Source: Phialocephala subalpina | Taxonomy: Eukaryota > Ascomycota > Leotiomycetes > Helotiales > Mollisiaceae | Assembly: GCA_900073065.1 (NCBI GenBank) | Contig: FJOG01000002.1 | Coordinates: 3,202,160 to 3,266,159, forward strand | Direction: 5' to 3' | Length of the DNA stretch: 64,000 nucleotides | Shown here: in pieces, positions 21,454 to 32,020 of the stretch | How positions within the stretch are numbered: position 1 is the first letter of the stretch | Layout: each line of letters begins with the position of its first letter | The notes under the pieces: model-generated | Databases searched by the model: none | Told to the model about the DNA's origin: nothing | Seen by the model: only the letters and a program-made list of their open reading frames with translations | Program-made: the position numbers and the translations under genes

Positions 21454-23052
21454 ATGAAGCCCTTATATACGGAAGCTGACATCCAATATGCACTTAAGGA
21501 CGTGGCAAATGGGAAGTCCTTGCGAAAATCCTCTCTCGATTGGGGTGTACCGAGAGGCACTCTTTAACACAGAGTACTCGGCATTCTTCCTAAGAAAGAG
21601 GCCTATACGCATTTACAGAGGCTTGCCCCGATCCAGGAGCAACGTCTTATAGACTGGGTATTAGTTCAAGAAAGCTTAGGGCTTAACCCTACACATGCAC
21701 AGATCAAAGCTTTTATTGGCCGTATTTTGGCCTCTCGACGCGATGCTGCACCACTCGGAAAACGTTGGATGGCTAGATTTCTTCGCCGGAATCTTGTTCT
21801 TAAGACTAAAAAGCAATTCAGAATCGATTCTGTGCGTGTTAATAGTGCTACATTTGATATTATTAAGGCTTGGTTTCAAAAATTGGAGATACTGGCGATC
21901 AAAGCAATCAAAGTTGAAAACCGATGGAATATGGACGAAGCAGGGATTATAGAAGGCCAAGGGGAGAATGGATTAGTAGTTGGGAGTGCTGAGAAACGTT
22001 TTATTCAAAAGAGATAACCAGGTTCTAAGGCTTGGACCTCATTTATTGAGTGTATCTCTCCGAACGGCCGAGCTATTTTTCCGATCGTTATATTCAAGGG
22101 AAAATCAGTCTAATAACAATAGTTTCCTATGGGATTAAGAGAGTATAAGGGCTGGAAGTTTATTGCAACCGATAACGGATGGACATCTGACGATACTACT
22201 TTGGAGTGGTTGCAAACTGTCTTTATACTTTAGACGGCACTACGTGATCCAAAAGAGCCCCGTCTACTCATATTAGATGGCCATGGGAGCCATGAAACAA
22301 CAGAATTCATGTGGGAGTGCTTTTCGAATAATATCCACTTGTTATTTTTGCTACCGCACACTTCACATGTGCTTTAACCTTTGGATTTGTCTATTTTCTC
22401 CCCCCTTAAATCCGCTTATCGAAGGCGGTTAAGTTCGCTGTCTCTTATCAACGACTCGACGCTTATAGGGAAGCAAAACTTCTTGAAATGTTATAAGTAA
22501 GCTCGGATAAATACTTTAACAAAAGAAAACTGCAAAGCGAGTTGGAAAGCCTCAAGTTTATAGCCACCGAATATCTCGAAGCCTCTCATGAACCGATTAT
22601 TACTTGAGAATAGTAATAAAGCGGCCGAGAAATCTTTACAACCGTCAGAAAAGGATATAATACTTAAATGGATTCAAGATTCATCATTTGGAGCTTGGAA
22701 AACTCCTCAAAAAAGTGAAAATGTCCGAGAACAATCGAGGCAGATCACGAGACTTGAAGAGACCGATACGGCAATTACTAGGGTGCTTTTTAGGAAAATA
22801 GCTAAAGGCTTAGACGATAAGGACTTTATTATTGCTGAGCAAGAGCGTAAGATCCAAGCATTGGAAGCTAGAGTAGTCCAACTTGAGCCTAGAAAACGGC
22901 GGAAAGTAAAGACTAATCCAAATTCCAAGTTCGCTGATATCGAGAAAATCTACAAGGCACAAATAGAAGCTGGGGACCGCCAAAATGTACCATTAGATTT
23001 CGATGATTTCCCTAGTATAGCCTCTACTTTATCTCATATATCTATTAATTAA
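21454..23052 (+). pseudogene. Pogo-like transposase (HTH-psq, CENP-B HTH, DDE), nine nonsense codons
   Basis: One frame of 532 codons from MKPLYTEADIQYAL to the end, with no frameshift. Visible in order are a psq-like helix-turn-helix (LRKSSLDWGVPRGTL), a CENP-B-type HTH (PIQEQRLIDWV...KRWMARFLRRN), the DDE core with NRWNMDEAGI and LLILDGHGSHET, HTSHVL followed by a stop and PLDLSIFSPLK, and a basic C-terminus (LEPRKRRKVK). Stops lie at 21565, 22015, 22111, 22114, 22120, 22231, 22375, 22498 and 22561; every one is TAA or TAG and fits a Gln codon (CAA or CAG) changed by C-to-T. This is the signature expected of repeat-induced point mutation. The element cannot encode its own transposase now. 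Confidence 0.92.
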
Positions 23053-23090
23053 TCAAAAAGTTATTCGCGGTCGAACCAAGTGGGTAGGAA

Positions 23091-23144
23091 TTAAGCGAGG
23101 TGGCCCAGAACAGGGGGGGGGGGCCACTTCTAGGGGGTATGACT
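23091..23144 (-). repeat. Right terminal inverted repeat of the transposon
   Basis: Reverse complement of the left repeat with two differences. It ends at ...GGGTATGACT before the flanking TA. Confidence 0.95.
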
Positions 23145-23878
23145 TACTAATAATAACTTTAACCTCCTCCAACGCAAAATTAAACTCAATACATATCCTC
23201 GATCTCGTAGTAAACGGTATATAAGCATTTTTAGGTCTATTCATCATTTTATCCGTATTCCATCTATCACAATCGAATCAATCGAGGTTTTCCCAGATGG
23301 AGGGGTGTTTGTGGATGTGCGAGATGAAGATTATCATTACGGCGTCTTTGGGAATACAGTACCCGCCTGGGAGAATTACATCGGCGATAGCGGTCCGACC
23401 GGGTTGGTAGGAAGGGTTATGTATTCGTTGGACTTCTCTGATGAAGATACCGAGGAATGGGAGAGAGTTTGCGAGGTAGGGTGTCCATCCTGGATCGGGT
23501 GTGACACCGTAATCAACCAGCTCTTGGAGAAGTCTCTCTTGATTTCCGGGATACGTCACGAGACTGTACAGCATCCATGACAGAATCGAGGAACATCCCG
23601 GTGGCGCAGATTCTTTTCTTGAAGTAGCTGGAAAGAACTCAACAGTAGTCTTCGAAGATGTTGGGCACTCAGCCGATACAAGAGAAACGATGGAGTCATT
23701 CTTGATTGGCAAGCTTGAAGGAGCAACTGAAGAAGACGACGTTTCTGTGTCCAAGCTTCCAATACCGAAACCCAACATCAAGCCAGCAGACAACGGACGA
23801 TACAATTATTAAGGCTTGTTTAAAGAGTATGTGTAGAAGGAGAGATGCAGTTATCGCTGCGAGGGGGTTGGCATACAA

Positions 23879-24818
23879 AATACTGAATAATTAGCGGTTT
23901 AGGGATGTTCATCTAAAGTTATTTTTCATTGTTTTGTATAAGTTTCAGGTTAGACAGATTAATGGTTGTTGAGTAATTAATATTTTTGTGTTGCGCATTC
24001 TACAGTAGTTTTAGTGAGGGCGGATTAAGATGCTAGCACACATTACGGTCTAACCCTGTTCTCCTAAAAAGGTAATCTTGAAGCAAAATTATCTGGGAAA
24101 CATGTGAGACCTACATCCTTCGCAATATAGAATATCCACATGCAAAGTGCCTTTGAAACTCGTGTCACGTTGCCACTCAGCTGCACGATGCCCCTTTAAC
24201 GCTAAGCGAGTAACTCGGCTCCGCAATGCTCGGTACTCAACTCGATCAAGCTCGGTATCCCTCAAAAATCTAGGAAAGATAGGCTATGCATTGAAAATTT
24301 GAAGATCCGAACCATTCGGCGCTGCTTAATATTTGTACGTAGAACACGGGCGGAGTCTGCAGACGGGTTCTAGAAGGTGCATGGTAAGGTTAAGTGGCGG
24401 GCACATGCTCCTGAGCTATCAAAAAACTAGACATACGGGATGACGGCACCCGTCAGCTAGAATAGATAAGTAAAAGTCACAAGGACGCTACGTTTTAATT
24501 CTGCACAAGTTATATTCAAGCTAATCAAGCTTCAGGTATTCAGCTTATAATTGGGGCCGTCAGACAGCGCTGTCATTGCACAACCCCGTTACTTTTCGTA
24601 TCTAGAATTTTGAAGATTTCTGTTTCACGACTGTAAGCCAACTAAACCGGTAGGCTTAGGGTGATCTTACTCTTTATAAGAGTAGGCCTCGAGCTTTTAG
24701 ACTCGAGGCAAGACAAGACAAGAACAATAAACAGCACTGATTTTACCCTACGCTTTACCCCTCCATTATAGACGCGTACGCTTCTCCTAAGTGATACGTA
24801 TCTCCGATTGTAACGACA
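23879..24818. other. Gene-free interval between relics
   Basis: About 940 bp with only short frames. It contains two adjacent perfect hairpins (see 24668-24709) and looks like decayed sequence between two gene remnants. Confidence 0.45.
24668..24709. repeat. Two adjacent perfect hairpins
   Basis: TACTCTT-TAT-AAGAGTA at 24668-24684 (7-bp stem, 3-nt loop) is followed after one base by GCCTCGAG-CTTTTAGA-CTCGAGGC at 24686-24709 (8-bp stem, 8-nt loop). A short AAGACAAGACAAGAAC direct repeat follows. Function unknown. Confidence 0.6.
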
Positions 24819-25669
24819 GTGTTTAACCGTGTCTGGGTTGGGATTAAGAGAGAGTGTTTGATGATTTTGGCGGAGGGTGTGAGTGATGCGGATCAGTTGG
24901 ATCGAGTATTTATGGAAATGTTCCACTCGCCGGCTGGACCTTGTGCCATGATGGACTCTATCGGATTGGATACTGTGGCGTTCATTCATTATATTGATGA
25001 GAGGGGATACCCGACTGACAAGACAACGGATTACTTGAAGAAGAATTATCTCGATCAAGGGAAGTTGGGTGCTAAGTGCGAAAAGGGAGGATTATACCCT
25101 GCGGGACATACCACCAAGACAACCGGAGAGCAGAAGAGCAACCACGACCAACTCGCGGCACCATCTTTGTAAGTATAACCCTCTTACAACTGTACACCAG
25201 CTAACTAGTGTCTAAATACTATTGGACACAGAAAGGCCTGTCCAAAGGTGGCAAAGGCAGGATCTTCCGCGCCAATCTCGACATACCAAAAGGACAAAAC
25301 ACATTAAATAGAATAGACATCGAAGTTCTATTCTTTGGACTACCAGAACCAATTGATCTTGAGATCAACGAAGATACTCAGACGCTGTTCTGGACAGATC
25401 GAGGCGACCCACCGACTGGCAACAGCTTGAACTCGGTTAAGCTTGAAGAATTGAAGGGATTGGGGCATGGAGATCGGAATCCGAAATACGACATTCTGAC
25501 GAGACAGTTGCATGAGGCTACCGGATTGAAGTTGGATCAGGTGAATAAGCATATTTATCTGACTGATCTTGGTGGGACGTTGTATAGAGTTAGTATGGAA
25601 GGGAAAGATAAGAAGAAAGTGTACGATGAAGAGGCTGCTTTTTCGGGAATTGGACTAGTGCATGTATAG
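24819..25669 (+). pseudogene. Truncated 3-hydroxyacyl-CoA dehydrogenase / YWTD beta-propeller fusion relic
   Basis: The first part (24819-25168) is the C-terminal domain of 3-hydroxyacyl-CoA dehydrogenase: NRVWVGIKRECLMILAEGV, DQLDRVFMEMFHSPAGPC, MMDSIGLDTVAFIHYI. The second part (25211-25669) is beta-propeller: YYWTQKG, GRIFRANLDIPKGQ, LPEPIDLEIN, TLFWTDRGDPP, KHIYLTDLGGTLYRVSM. Fungal proteins with this fusion exist. Here the NAD-binding half is missing, and between the two parts the first propeller blades are missing. The splice-like GTAAGT at 25169 has no acceptor that joins the two frames. I read it as a remnant with a 5' truncation and an internal deletion, lying beside the transposon-hit P450 relic. 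Confidence 0.72.
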
Positions 25670-26315
25670 ATGAAATAAAATAGCCATATAAAATGAACGA
25701 CCGATGCCGTACCATATTCCAATCAATTTTGGAATTCTCGATCCCCTCATCACCACTCATTTTCACGTGACTCGTGTTTGAAGAGGGGTCGTCTGGCGGA
25801 GAAGCGCTTTTGTTTCCTAGTCAAAGAGATTGATTACCGGGACAGATCTCTCTGCTACACATTAGTACTGCTACGATGGAATGATGCTAAGCGGATCTGG
25901 GCGACTGACTCTGGTGTAAGTACCCAAGGTTCGTGGGTCATGCAGAAGGAGCAATGCCTCTGTTTCAGAATCGGATTTTGGGCTAAATATGGCGGCGTCT
26001 GCCTGCGAAGCCGGCATGGGTCCTTTCCAACAACCAATACCAGGCGCCGAGAAACCAACAATTCCATACAGTCCCCCACCATCTCATGCACACCTGCCAG
26101 TTGTGGCAGGGCAGAAAGTGGCGCATGTCCTGGGCTGAGGTTGCTGTGCGAACACGAATTGGACGAACCCGATCTTGGCCAACACGAGCTCTCCCATTGA
26201 CTTCCTTCTATAAAGTCGAAAGATCCTCTTGGCTGTAGAGAGTTTTGCAATATCCATTCATCAAGTACACAACTCGCGACAAGATTGTCCACCATTTCGT
26301 TGTCAGTTCGCAGAT
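25670..26315. other. Intergenic, no gene seen
   Basis: About 650 bp, presumably containing the promoter of the next gene. The open frames here are short and on both strands. Confidence 0.45.
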
Positions 26316-28236
26316 ATGACTCCCGATGAAGCGCCGGTGGTTTCCGCCGAAACGACCATGAGCGAGTATAGAAAGGAGTATCGTGAGAAGCAAAAGGAAT
26401 TTATGAGGCCCGCAAATAGGCAGCGGCTCAGGGAGCAGTTTGTCGGAATAATCGATGTGGTCGTAAAACCACGATCGGTGGATATGAAGGAATTTAGAGG
26501 GGAGGAGGAGGAGATGCGACGTGACGTCGAATATTTATATGCAAATGATGGCCGGTGAGTTTGAATCTCCACAGTCAGACGACTCAGTATACTAATCGTT
26601 AGTCAGGGCCTTCGATCCAACAATGAATTATCCGCCTTCTATGATCGATAATTACGGAAAAGATTATGCGTTGAATGCCCGAGGCATATACTACTTCAAC
26701 GATTATCGGCCAAAGTTAGTGACCGTTGGTCGTAAGGTCTGGGTCCCTTCTTTTGAAGATATCGATTGGGAGGATCGGAGTGAGTGGGGCAGGAGGCAAC
26801 GAGCTCGCATCATCATGAAACATAATATAGATAACGAAACCCGACACAAGAGCGAATATGCATGGGAAGCAGATGCTTGGGCGGACGTTTTCAATAAAAT
26901 GAGAAACGATCCCTGTCTTGAGGTGTAAGACCAATCCCCCAACCAGAATGAGGCACTTAGGCTAACGATAACCTATAGAGACAAGCACGACTACTTTACC
27001 GAGATGCCAAAGACTCATCCAGTCCTATGTACTCTTACCGGCGAGTCAACTGTCGTAAATCGCATACCTGATGCAACATTCGGCCTCGCCACATTCTCGG
27101 ATTCCACTAGTGGCTCTCCAGTCCAAACAGACGAGCTGAGTCGAGAACGGTTAGAGAGGCTTTTGTTGCACCGGAAGTGTGGGCTGTTAGGCGACCCTAA
27201 ATGGGGCGAATCTGACCTTGTGTTCCCATTTGCGGTATACGAAGCAAAAGGCTGGAGTGGAGACTGCCGCGAAGCACGCCGTCAGGCATGTCAAGGAGGA
27301 GCTTGCTATCTTGACATGCTTGATAATTTGGCGCGTACGCCCGGCCCGGTTGGCTCTGCCAAAGTATATCAGACGAAGACAAGCCATCAGTATCAGGTTT
27401 TTGCTCTCACGTCTTTTGGCGCTCATTGGCACCTACTAGTGGGCTACCAGCGTCCCCGACAAGTAGAGGAGCACGCAGGAACGGAGGGAGTAAGTAAGAC
27501 AGTCTATGTGCGTAACTTCTGCCCATTCTCTGAGCATCAGTGCAAAGTCCTTGAGCTGACTAAGTCTATATAGATCTTCCAAAGAGTATGGAGTGCTCGG
27601 ATTACCAATGAGCGCGCGGCCTGGGAACTTTTATCGCTTGTTGATCAGATCCACCTATGGGCCATTACTGAGTTCCGAACTTTTGTGACCGAGCATTTGA
27701 AGCCATGGCACAAGTTCTGTGACGACAATTACCTCTTAGATTGGAACTCCGCCTACGATGTCAAGCCGGAGCTCAAGCGTATGCGGACTTGTAGCGATGG
27801 CACGGGTTTGCTTCTACCAAGCTGGGTTAAGCTCCTCAACGATCCTATTCAACGAAAGGTGCAAGCAAGAGCACAGAACTCCTTAGCCAAGGCACTCGAA
27901 AAATATCATCAACAAAAAGGCAAAGGAAGGTGTGATATTGAATCTGGCTGGCATTGTGGGGTAGATCAATGCTCTACTTCCAAGGAAACATATACCTCTG
28001 AAGCATTTTTGGATCATTTCCGAGATCTGCATCATTATCCGGAGGATGAACTGACCCAGATCAAGCGATGTCTCGACGAAATAGGCGAGATAGAGAGAGA
28101 AGAAAAGCAGCGTGAAAAACAGGATGGCGGCAACAACAAGCGATGCTTTGTCGAGGAAGAAAGATTGAGTTGCAGTTCCTCAGACTCTTCGTCAGGATGC
28201 ATTCCAGGCCCATCCAAACGGGCGAAGGTAGCCTAG
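26316..28236 (+). CDS. Fungal protein with PD-(D/E)XK-like nuclease fold and C-terminal C2H2-like finger
   Basis: Four exons (26316-26554, 26607-26924, 26979-27489, 27574-28236) close to 576 aa. The centre has ESDLVFPFAVYEAKGW followed by an Arg/Cys/Gly-rich helix and a YLDMLDNLAR helix. Asp, then E-x-K on a strand, followed by a helix is the layout of restriction-endonuclease-like folds, and such proteins are widespread in filamentous fungi. Near the C-terminus a zinc-finger-like unit reads HCGVDQC...FLDHFRDLHHY, followed by a charged helix (EIEREEKQREKQ) and a Ser-rich, basic end (GPSKRAKVA) that could be nuclear targeting. The nuclease role is inferred from the motif; no activity or target is known to me. 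The frame closes over all three introns, so it appears intact. Confidence 0.75.
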
Positions 28237-29898
28237 TACTTTCTTTCAACTTTGCAATGTTTCCTGCCATGCCGATGTTATGGCCTGATGACGAGCGTGG
28301 GCCAACTTTTGCTATTATTGATTAGAACTGATGTTTTGAATGTCGCATCAATTTCATCAACGTCTGATCTGTTGGAAAAACCAAGGTAGCTAGAAATTTG
28401 AATGCTAGCAAGGTTTACAAAATTGAGAAGACTTCAATTCTGAGTTATTGCTGTACAGTGTCGACCAGCGTGCTACCCCACTTCTTCCATTCTTCTAGAA
28501 TGGCAAGGACATGGCTTCCACTCCTGCCATATCAAGGTAGCCGCGCTGCCGCACCACCAAAAATTAATTTCGTTGACATTCGTGATCGTATTCAAACTTT
28601 TGATAGACTTCAATTAGAATTCCGGTGTCGCTATGTGTAAGTCATCTGTTCCTGTGCTTAGACACGCAGTAAGATATTTAGAGAGATCAATAGACACTTC
28701 AAATAACGTCAAACAACAACTAACAGCGAATCAATTATCAAAGCGTTTTCATCGTTGAGAGACGACTCCGTTGAAGCAAAAAATAATTCTCGTAAGACTG
28801 AGATTTCCACGTGATCTCATCTTATTGCATATGTGATTTTGAAGAGTGTAAACGGAGTTGATTCTTCTAAATCTACGTGAGAAGTCCTCTTATGGAAGGA
28901 GCTTCGAACTAGCCGACGAAGAAAACGTAATGTCACGTGCTGGATATCACACATATTTCCAACTCCAAGCCCTGCAAGCTGTCTTTCTCCTCGCACGGTT
29001 ATCAGATGAAACACTCGTTCCTATTGTAATGTGGTAGTAAAATAATCTCTTGCTGTAGAACTGTCTCACAACAGAGACAACTGAGCTGACATGTTGAGAC
29101 TCGAGACAGGAGAAAAGCTGAGTGAGCGCCTCAATGTCGAATATGAAAGGTATTCGACCTGGAGACGAGTTGTGTAATGAAAGACAGAATCTTTTGAGTG
29201 ACATTAAAGGTTGTATTGAGAGCAAGAGTGTTTGTACGCGGCCTGAGTTTTGAGAATGCGTTCAAAAAGGAAGCCAACGCTAGGACGGATGTGCTCTAGC
29301 GTTATTTGTCCAAAACTCCATCCTTCACTTCTCATCCGCAACACTATCATCGCGCAGACTCAACACGTTCAAGCCGTATGATAAGCGCCGTGTTGTTGAG
29401 CACATGTGAAGCCGTTCACATCAACACGTGCCAAAGCATGCTATAGGCATTATATAGGGCACGACCCCTCTTTTCAATATCTCCTTCTTGGCAGCAGCTC
29501 TTGGCAGGGACAACATCTCTTTTCCAGAAGGTCTTTCCGCGTTCTTGATCTTTTCGAGAAACATCCCCGCATCTGTCGCTTCGAAAGTTTGGGGGTAGAC
29601 CAATGGACGAGAAGTGTATCATCACGAGCAGATAAACACGATCACATCTGGAACATGCAGTATGTCATCCTCCGGGGTTCGTGATCAAGACGTCCGGCAG
29701 ACGCCCGGAATCGATCGGTCGTGGCATCCGAATCGAGGATGATGGACATCTGATATCGTGATGATGGACAGCCAAGTGGAGTGCGAGGGGCATCTGCAGG
29801 TCAATCTCCGGAGACAACCCAGGACGTTGCATTCTATAAAGTCTGGAGGACTCCCACAATGCCAGAAGCAGCGACGAATTGACCCCTCAATCAACACC
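28237..29898. other. 1.66-kb interval without a supported gene
   Basis: Only short frames in all six readings. Several CACGTG/CACGTGA-type sequences occur (for example near 28807, 28932 and 29425). The right end should carry the promoter of the secreted EEP-jacalin gene. Confidence 0.4.
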
Positions 29899-31417
29899 AT
29901 GGCTCGTCTTCTCTTTAGCCTCGCCGCTGCGGCTGCTTCTCTGACGTCTGCCTCGGCCACTGCGACAAGTGGGGATTTCAACATCCTCTCTTTCAACGTT
30001 GCCGGTCTCCCTTCGATTCTGAACGACAATTCCGTGACGGGAGACAAGGCAACGAACGCAGGTACGATTGGAACGCTCTTCACAGAGTATGATTACGACG
30101 TGATTCATGTTCAGGAAGATGTACGAGGCCACTCCATCTAGAGACTCTCAGAGATCCTGTGACTGACTGGATTGCAGTTCAATTATCATGCATACATCTA
30201 TGCCACAGATGATCATCCATACCGAACAGCCACATCGGGCGGAGCTGGCATTGGAAGCGGTCTCAACACACTTTCCAATTTTGACTGGATTGACTTCTCA
30301 CGCACCAAATGGGCAACATGCTCTGATGCATCAGGAGCAGATTGCTTGACTCCGAAAGGATTCACATTTATGCGTACAATTGTTTCCGAGGGCGTGTATA
30401 TCGACTTCTATAATCTACATGCTGATGCGGGGTACGGCTCCCACTCTGAAGTGCGAATATCTTGCTGAATTCCAAACTAGAACCGAGGACGGAGACGAAG
30501 TTGCACGAGCAGCAAACCTTCAACAAGTCGCAGACTACATCGACGTCTGGTCAATTGGAAACTCCGTCGTAGTCTACGGAGACACTAACTCCCGCTACAC
30601 CAGAGCGGCAGATGGCATCACTGTCTTCGAGACCCAGAACGGACTTACCGATGTCTTTGTCGAGCTCGAAAATGGCGGCGTGAACCCGACTGTTGAGACA
30701 ATCTGCGACAATCCTTCCCTCATCAATACTTGGTGAGTCGGGATATCCTCTCAAAACACCCGCCTTCTCTCTTTCTTAGTTCCCGGTGTCTCCAAATTTA
30801 CAGCAGAAGCACATACTAACAGATTCCGCAGCGAAACCGTCGACAAAGTCTTCTACCGCAGCTCCAAACAACTCACCCTCTCCGCCACCTACTTCAGCTA
30901 CGAATCCTCCAAATTCTTACAATCCGACGGCTCAATCCTCAGCGACCACAACCCCATTACCGTGAACTACACCTGGGCCGTATCCTCTTCTTTCCGCCAA
31001 TCAGGATTCTGGGGCGGTCCACACGGTACCTGGTTCAACGACCTCCCTTCCCTCCCCTCCTCACCAAAACCCTCCAAGCTCACTTTCAGCGGCGGTTCTC
31101 GTCTCGATTCTGTAGGTTTGACGCTTACCGATGGAACGGTCTTTAGTCATGGAGGTACGGGAGGGACGAGTGCTAGTTTGACGTTAGGGAGTAAGGAGTA
31201 TTGGGTGAGTGCGGAGTTGTGTCAGGGACAGAAGGATGGAGAGACGAGGAATTTTTATATACTCGCGACCACCAGTTCTGGAAACACTTTAAGCGCCGGA
31301 ACTGCGACGAGCGACTGCGCCACATTTTCAGCACCAACAGGATGGCAGATCGTAGGTTACCTTGGTCAGGACGGCGACGAGATGGACCAGCTTGCGTTTA
31401 TCTATGCGCCACAGTAG
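29899..31417 (+). CDS. Secreted endonuclease/exonuclease/phosphatase-fold protein with jacalin-like lectin domain
   Basis: Four exons (29899-30120, 30178-30431, 30481-30732, 30832-31417) close to 437 aa. A clear signal peptide (MARLLFSLAAAAASLTSASA) is followed by an EEP domain: FNILSFNVAGLP, DYDVIHVQED with the catalytic-type Glu, HADAG, VVYGDTNSRY and LSDHNPITVNY with the terminal Asp-His pair. From about residue 310 a jacalin-like domain follows: GFWGGPHGTWFND, LTFSGGSRLDSVGLTLTDG, HGGTGG. The EEP fold covers DNases, sphingomyelinases and lipid phosphatases; here the target is probably extracellular, with the lectin giving sugar binding. Substrate unknown. All splice sites are GT-AG and the active-site set is intact. 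Confidence 0.88.
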
Positions 31418-32020
31418 GACTAGTTGTTTGGTCTGCACAGATACTGAAAGCACTCAGCTTCTCTTTTTAATATGTTAATGATAATTTTTTGTATCAATGT
31501 CCTCGAGGGAAGTAAACCTGACATTCCTATGAATTCAAAATTACCCTCACAATGAGGCGTTCTGGACACACAAGCGATCCTCTGCAAGTTTCTAAAGTCT
31601 CTTCGAGATCCAAATGATCATCGAATCTGATTTCAAGATAGGAACACAAAGTCCGTCCCTGGCACACCATCTCGGCACATCCGCTCCCACCAAACGGCTC
31701 ATCCGGTCTCAGCCGCACCAAGATCGGGCGGCCCCACTCTTGACTTCACATCCATTCGACAAAACCACCGACACTCTACATGAAGATCACGCCCGACCAG
31801 CCCGAAAACGGAGACGGATATCCACCATAAATCGTATAAGGCTGAGCCGCATCCAGCTTCGATCACCAAGATACACATTCGTTCATATGCAATCCAAATC
31901 CGGAGTCAGAACTCCGCCTTCCAAATACTAGCATCGATAACCAGCCAGCCACACCTCAAGTCCTCAGCCTTATCCCGAAATCAAATACATAAAGTCACAC
32001 AAATCGCAGAAAGTAACGCA
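31418..32020. other. Intergenic, no gene seen
   Basis: About 600 bp between two genes in the same direction. No coding or repeat signal recognised. Confidence 0.45.

Larger units (their letters stand above)
21304..23144 (+). mobile_element. Pogo/Tc1-mariner-type DNA transposon, 1841 bp
   Basis: The element is bounded by 54-bp terminal inverted repeats that differ at only two positions by eye and contain a long C (or G) run. A TA lies on each side (21302-21303 and 23145-23146), the target duplication expected for Tc1/mariner/pogo elements. It carries one transposase reading frame that is full of stop codons. Joining the flanks across a single TA restores the frame of the host P450 relic, which fixes the ends precisely. 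Confidence 0.93.
21153..23878 (-). pseudogene. Cytochrome P450 relic interrupted by a DNA transposon
   Basis: Minus-strand remnants include a hydrophobic N-terminus (MYANPLAAITASLLL) near 23878. After an apparent internal deletion follow the helix J region (LVTYPGNQERLLQELV), helix K with the E-x-x-R motif (REVQRIHNPSY) and RTAIADVILPGGYCIP. An in-frame TGA at 23278 is followed by FDCDRW and a damaged heme loop, FTTRSRICIEF, where the family expects G at the R and E positions; the cysteine remains. The transposon sits 15 codons further on. If it is removed with one TA, the frame runs on without a break through RYRFKKVGQDPMEYN and FYVRAKRRTSWP to a TGA at 21153. Both glycine losses are G-to-A type changes. 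Not functional; the original oxidation substrate cannot be told. Confidence 0.82.

Noticed and set aside
29406..29684. 92-codon plus-strand frame
   Set aside because: Isolated, no domain, in a region of short random frames.
31614..31931. 105-codon plus-strand frame upstream of the D-amino-acid oxidase
   Set aside because: No domain and low similarity to any protein style; treated as leader or intergenic.
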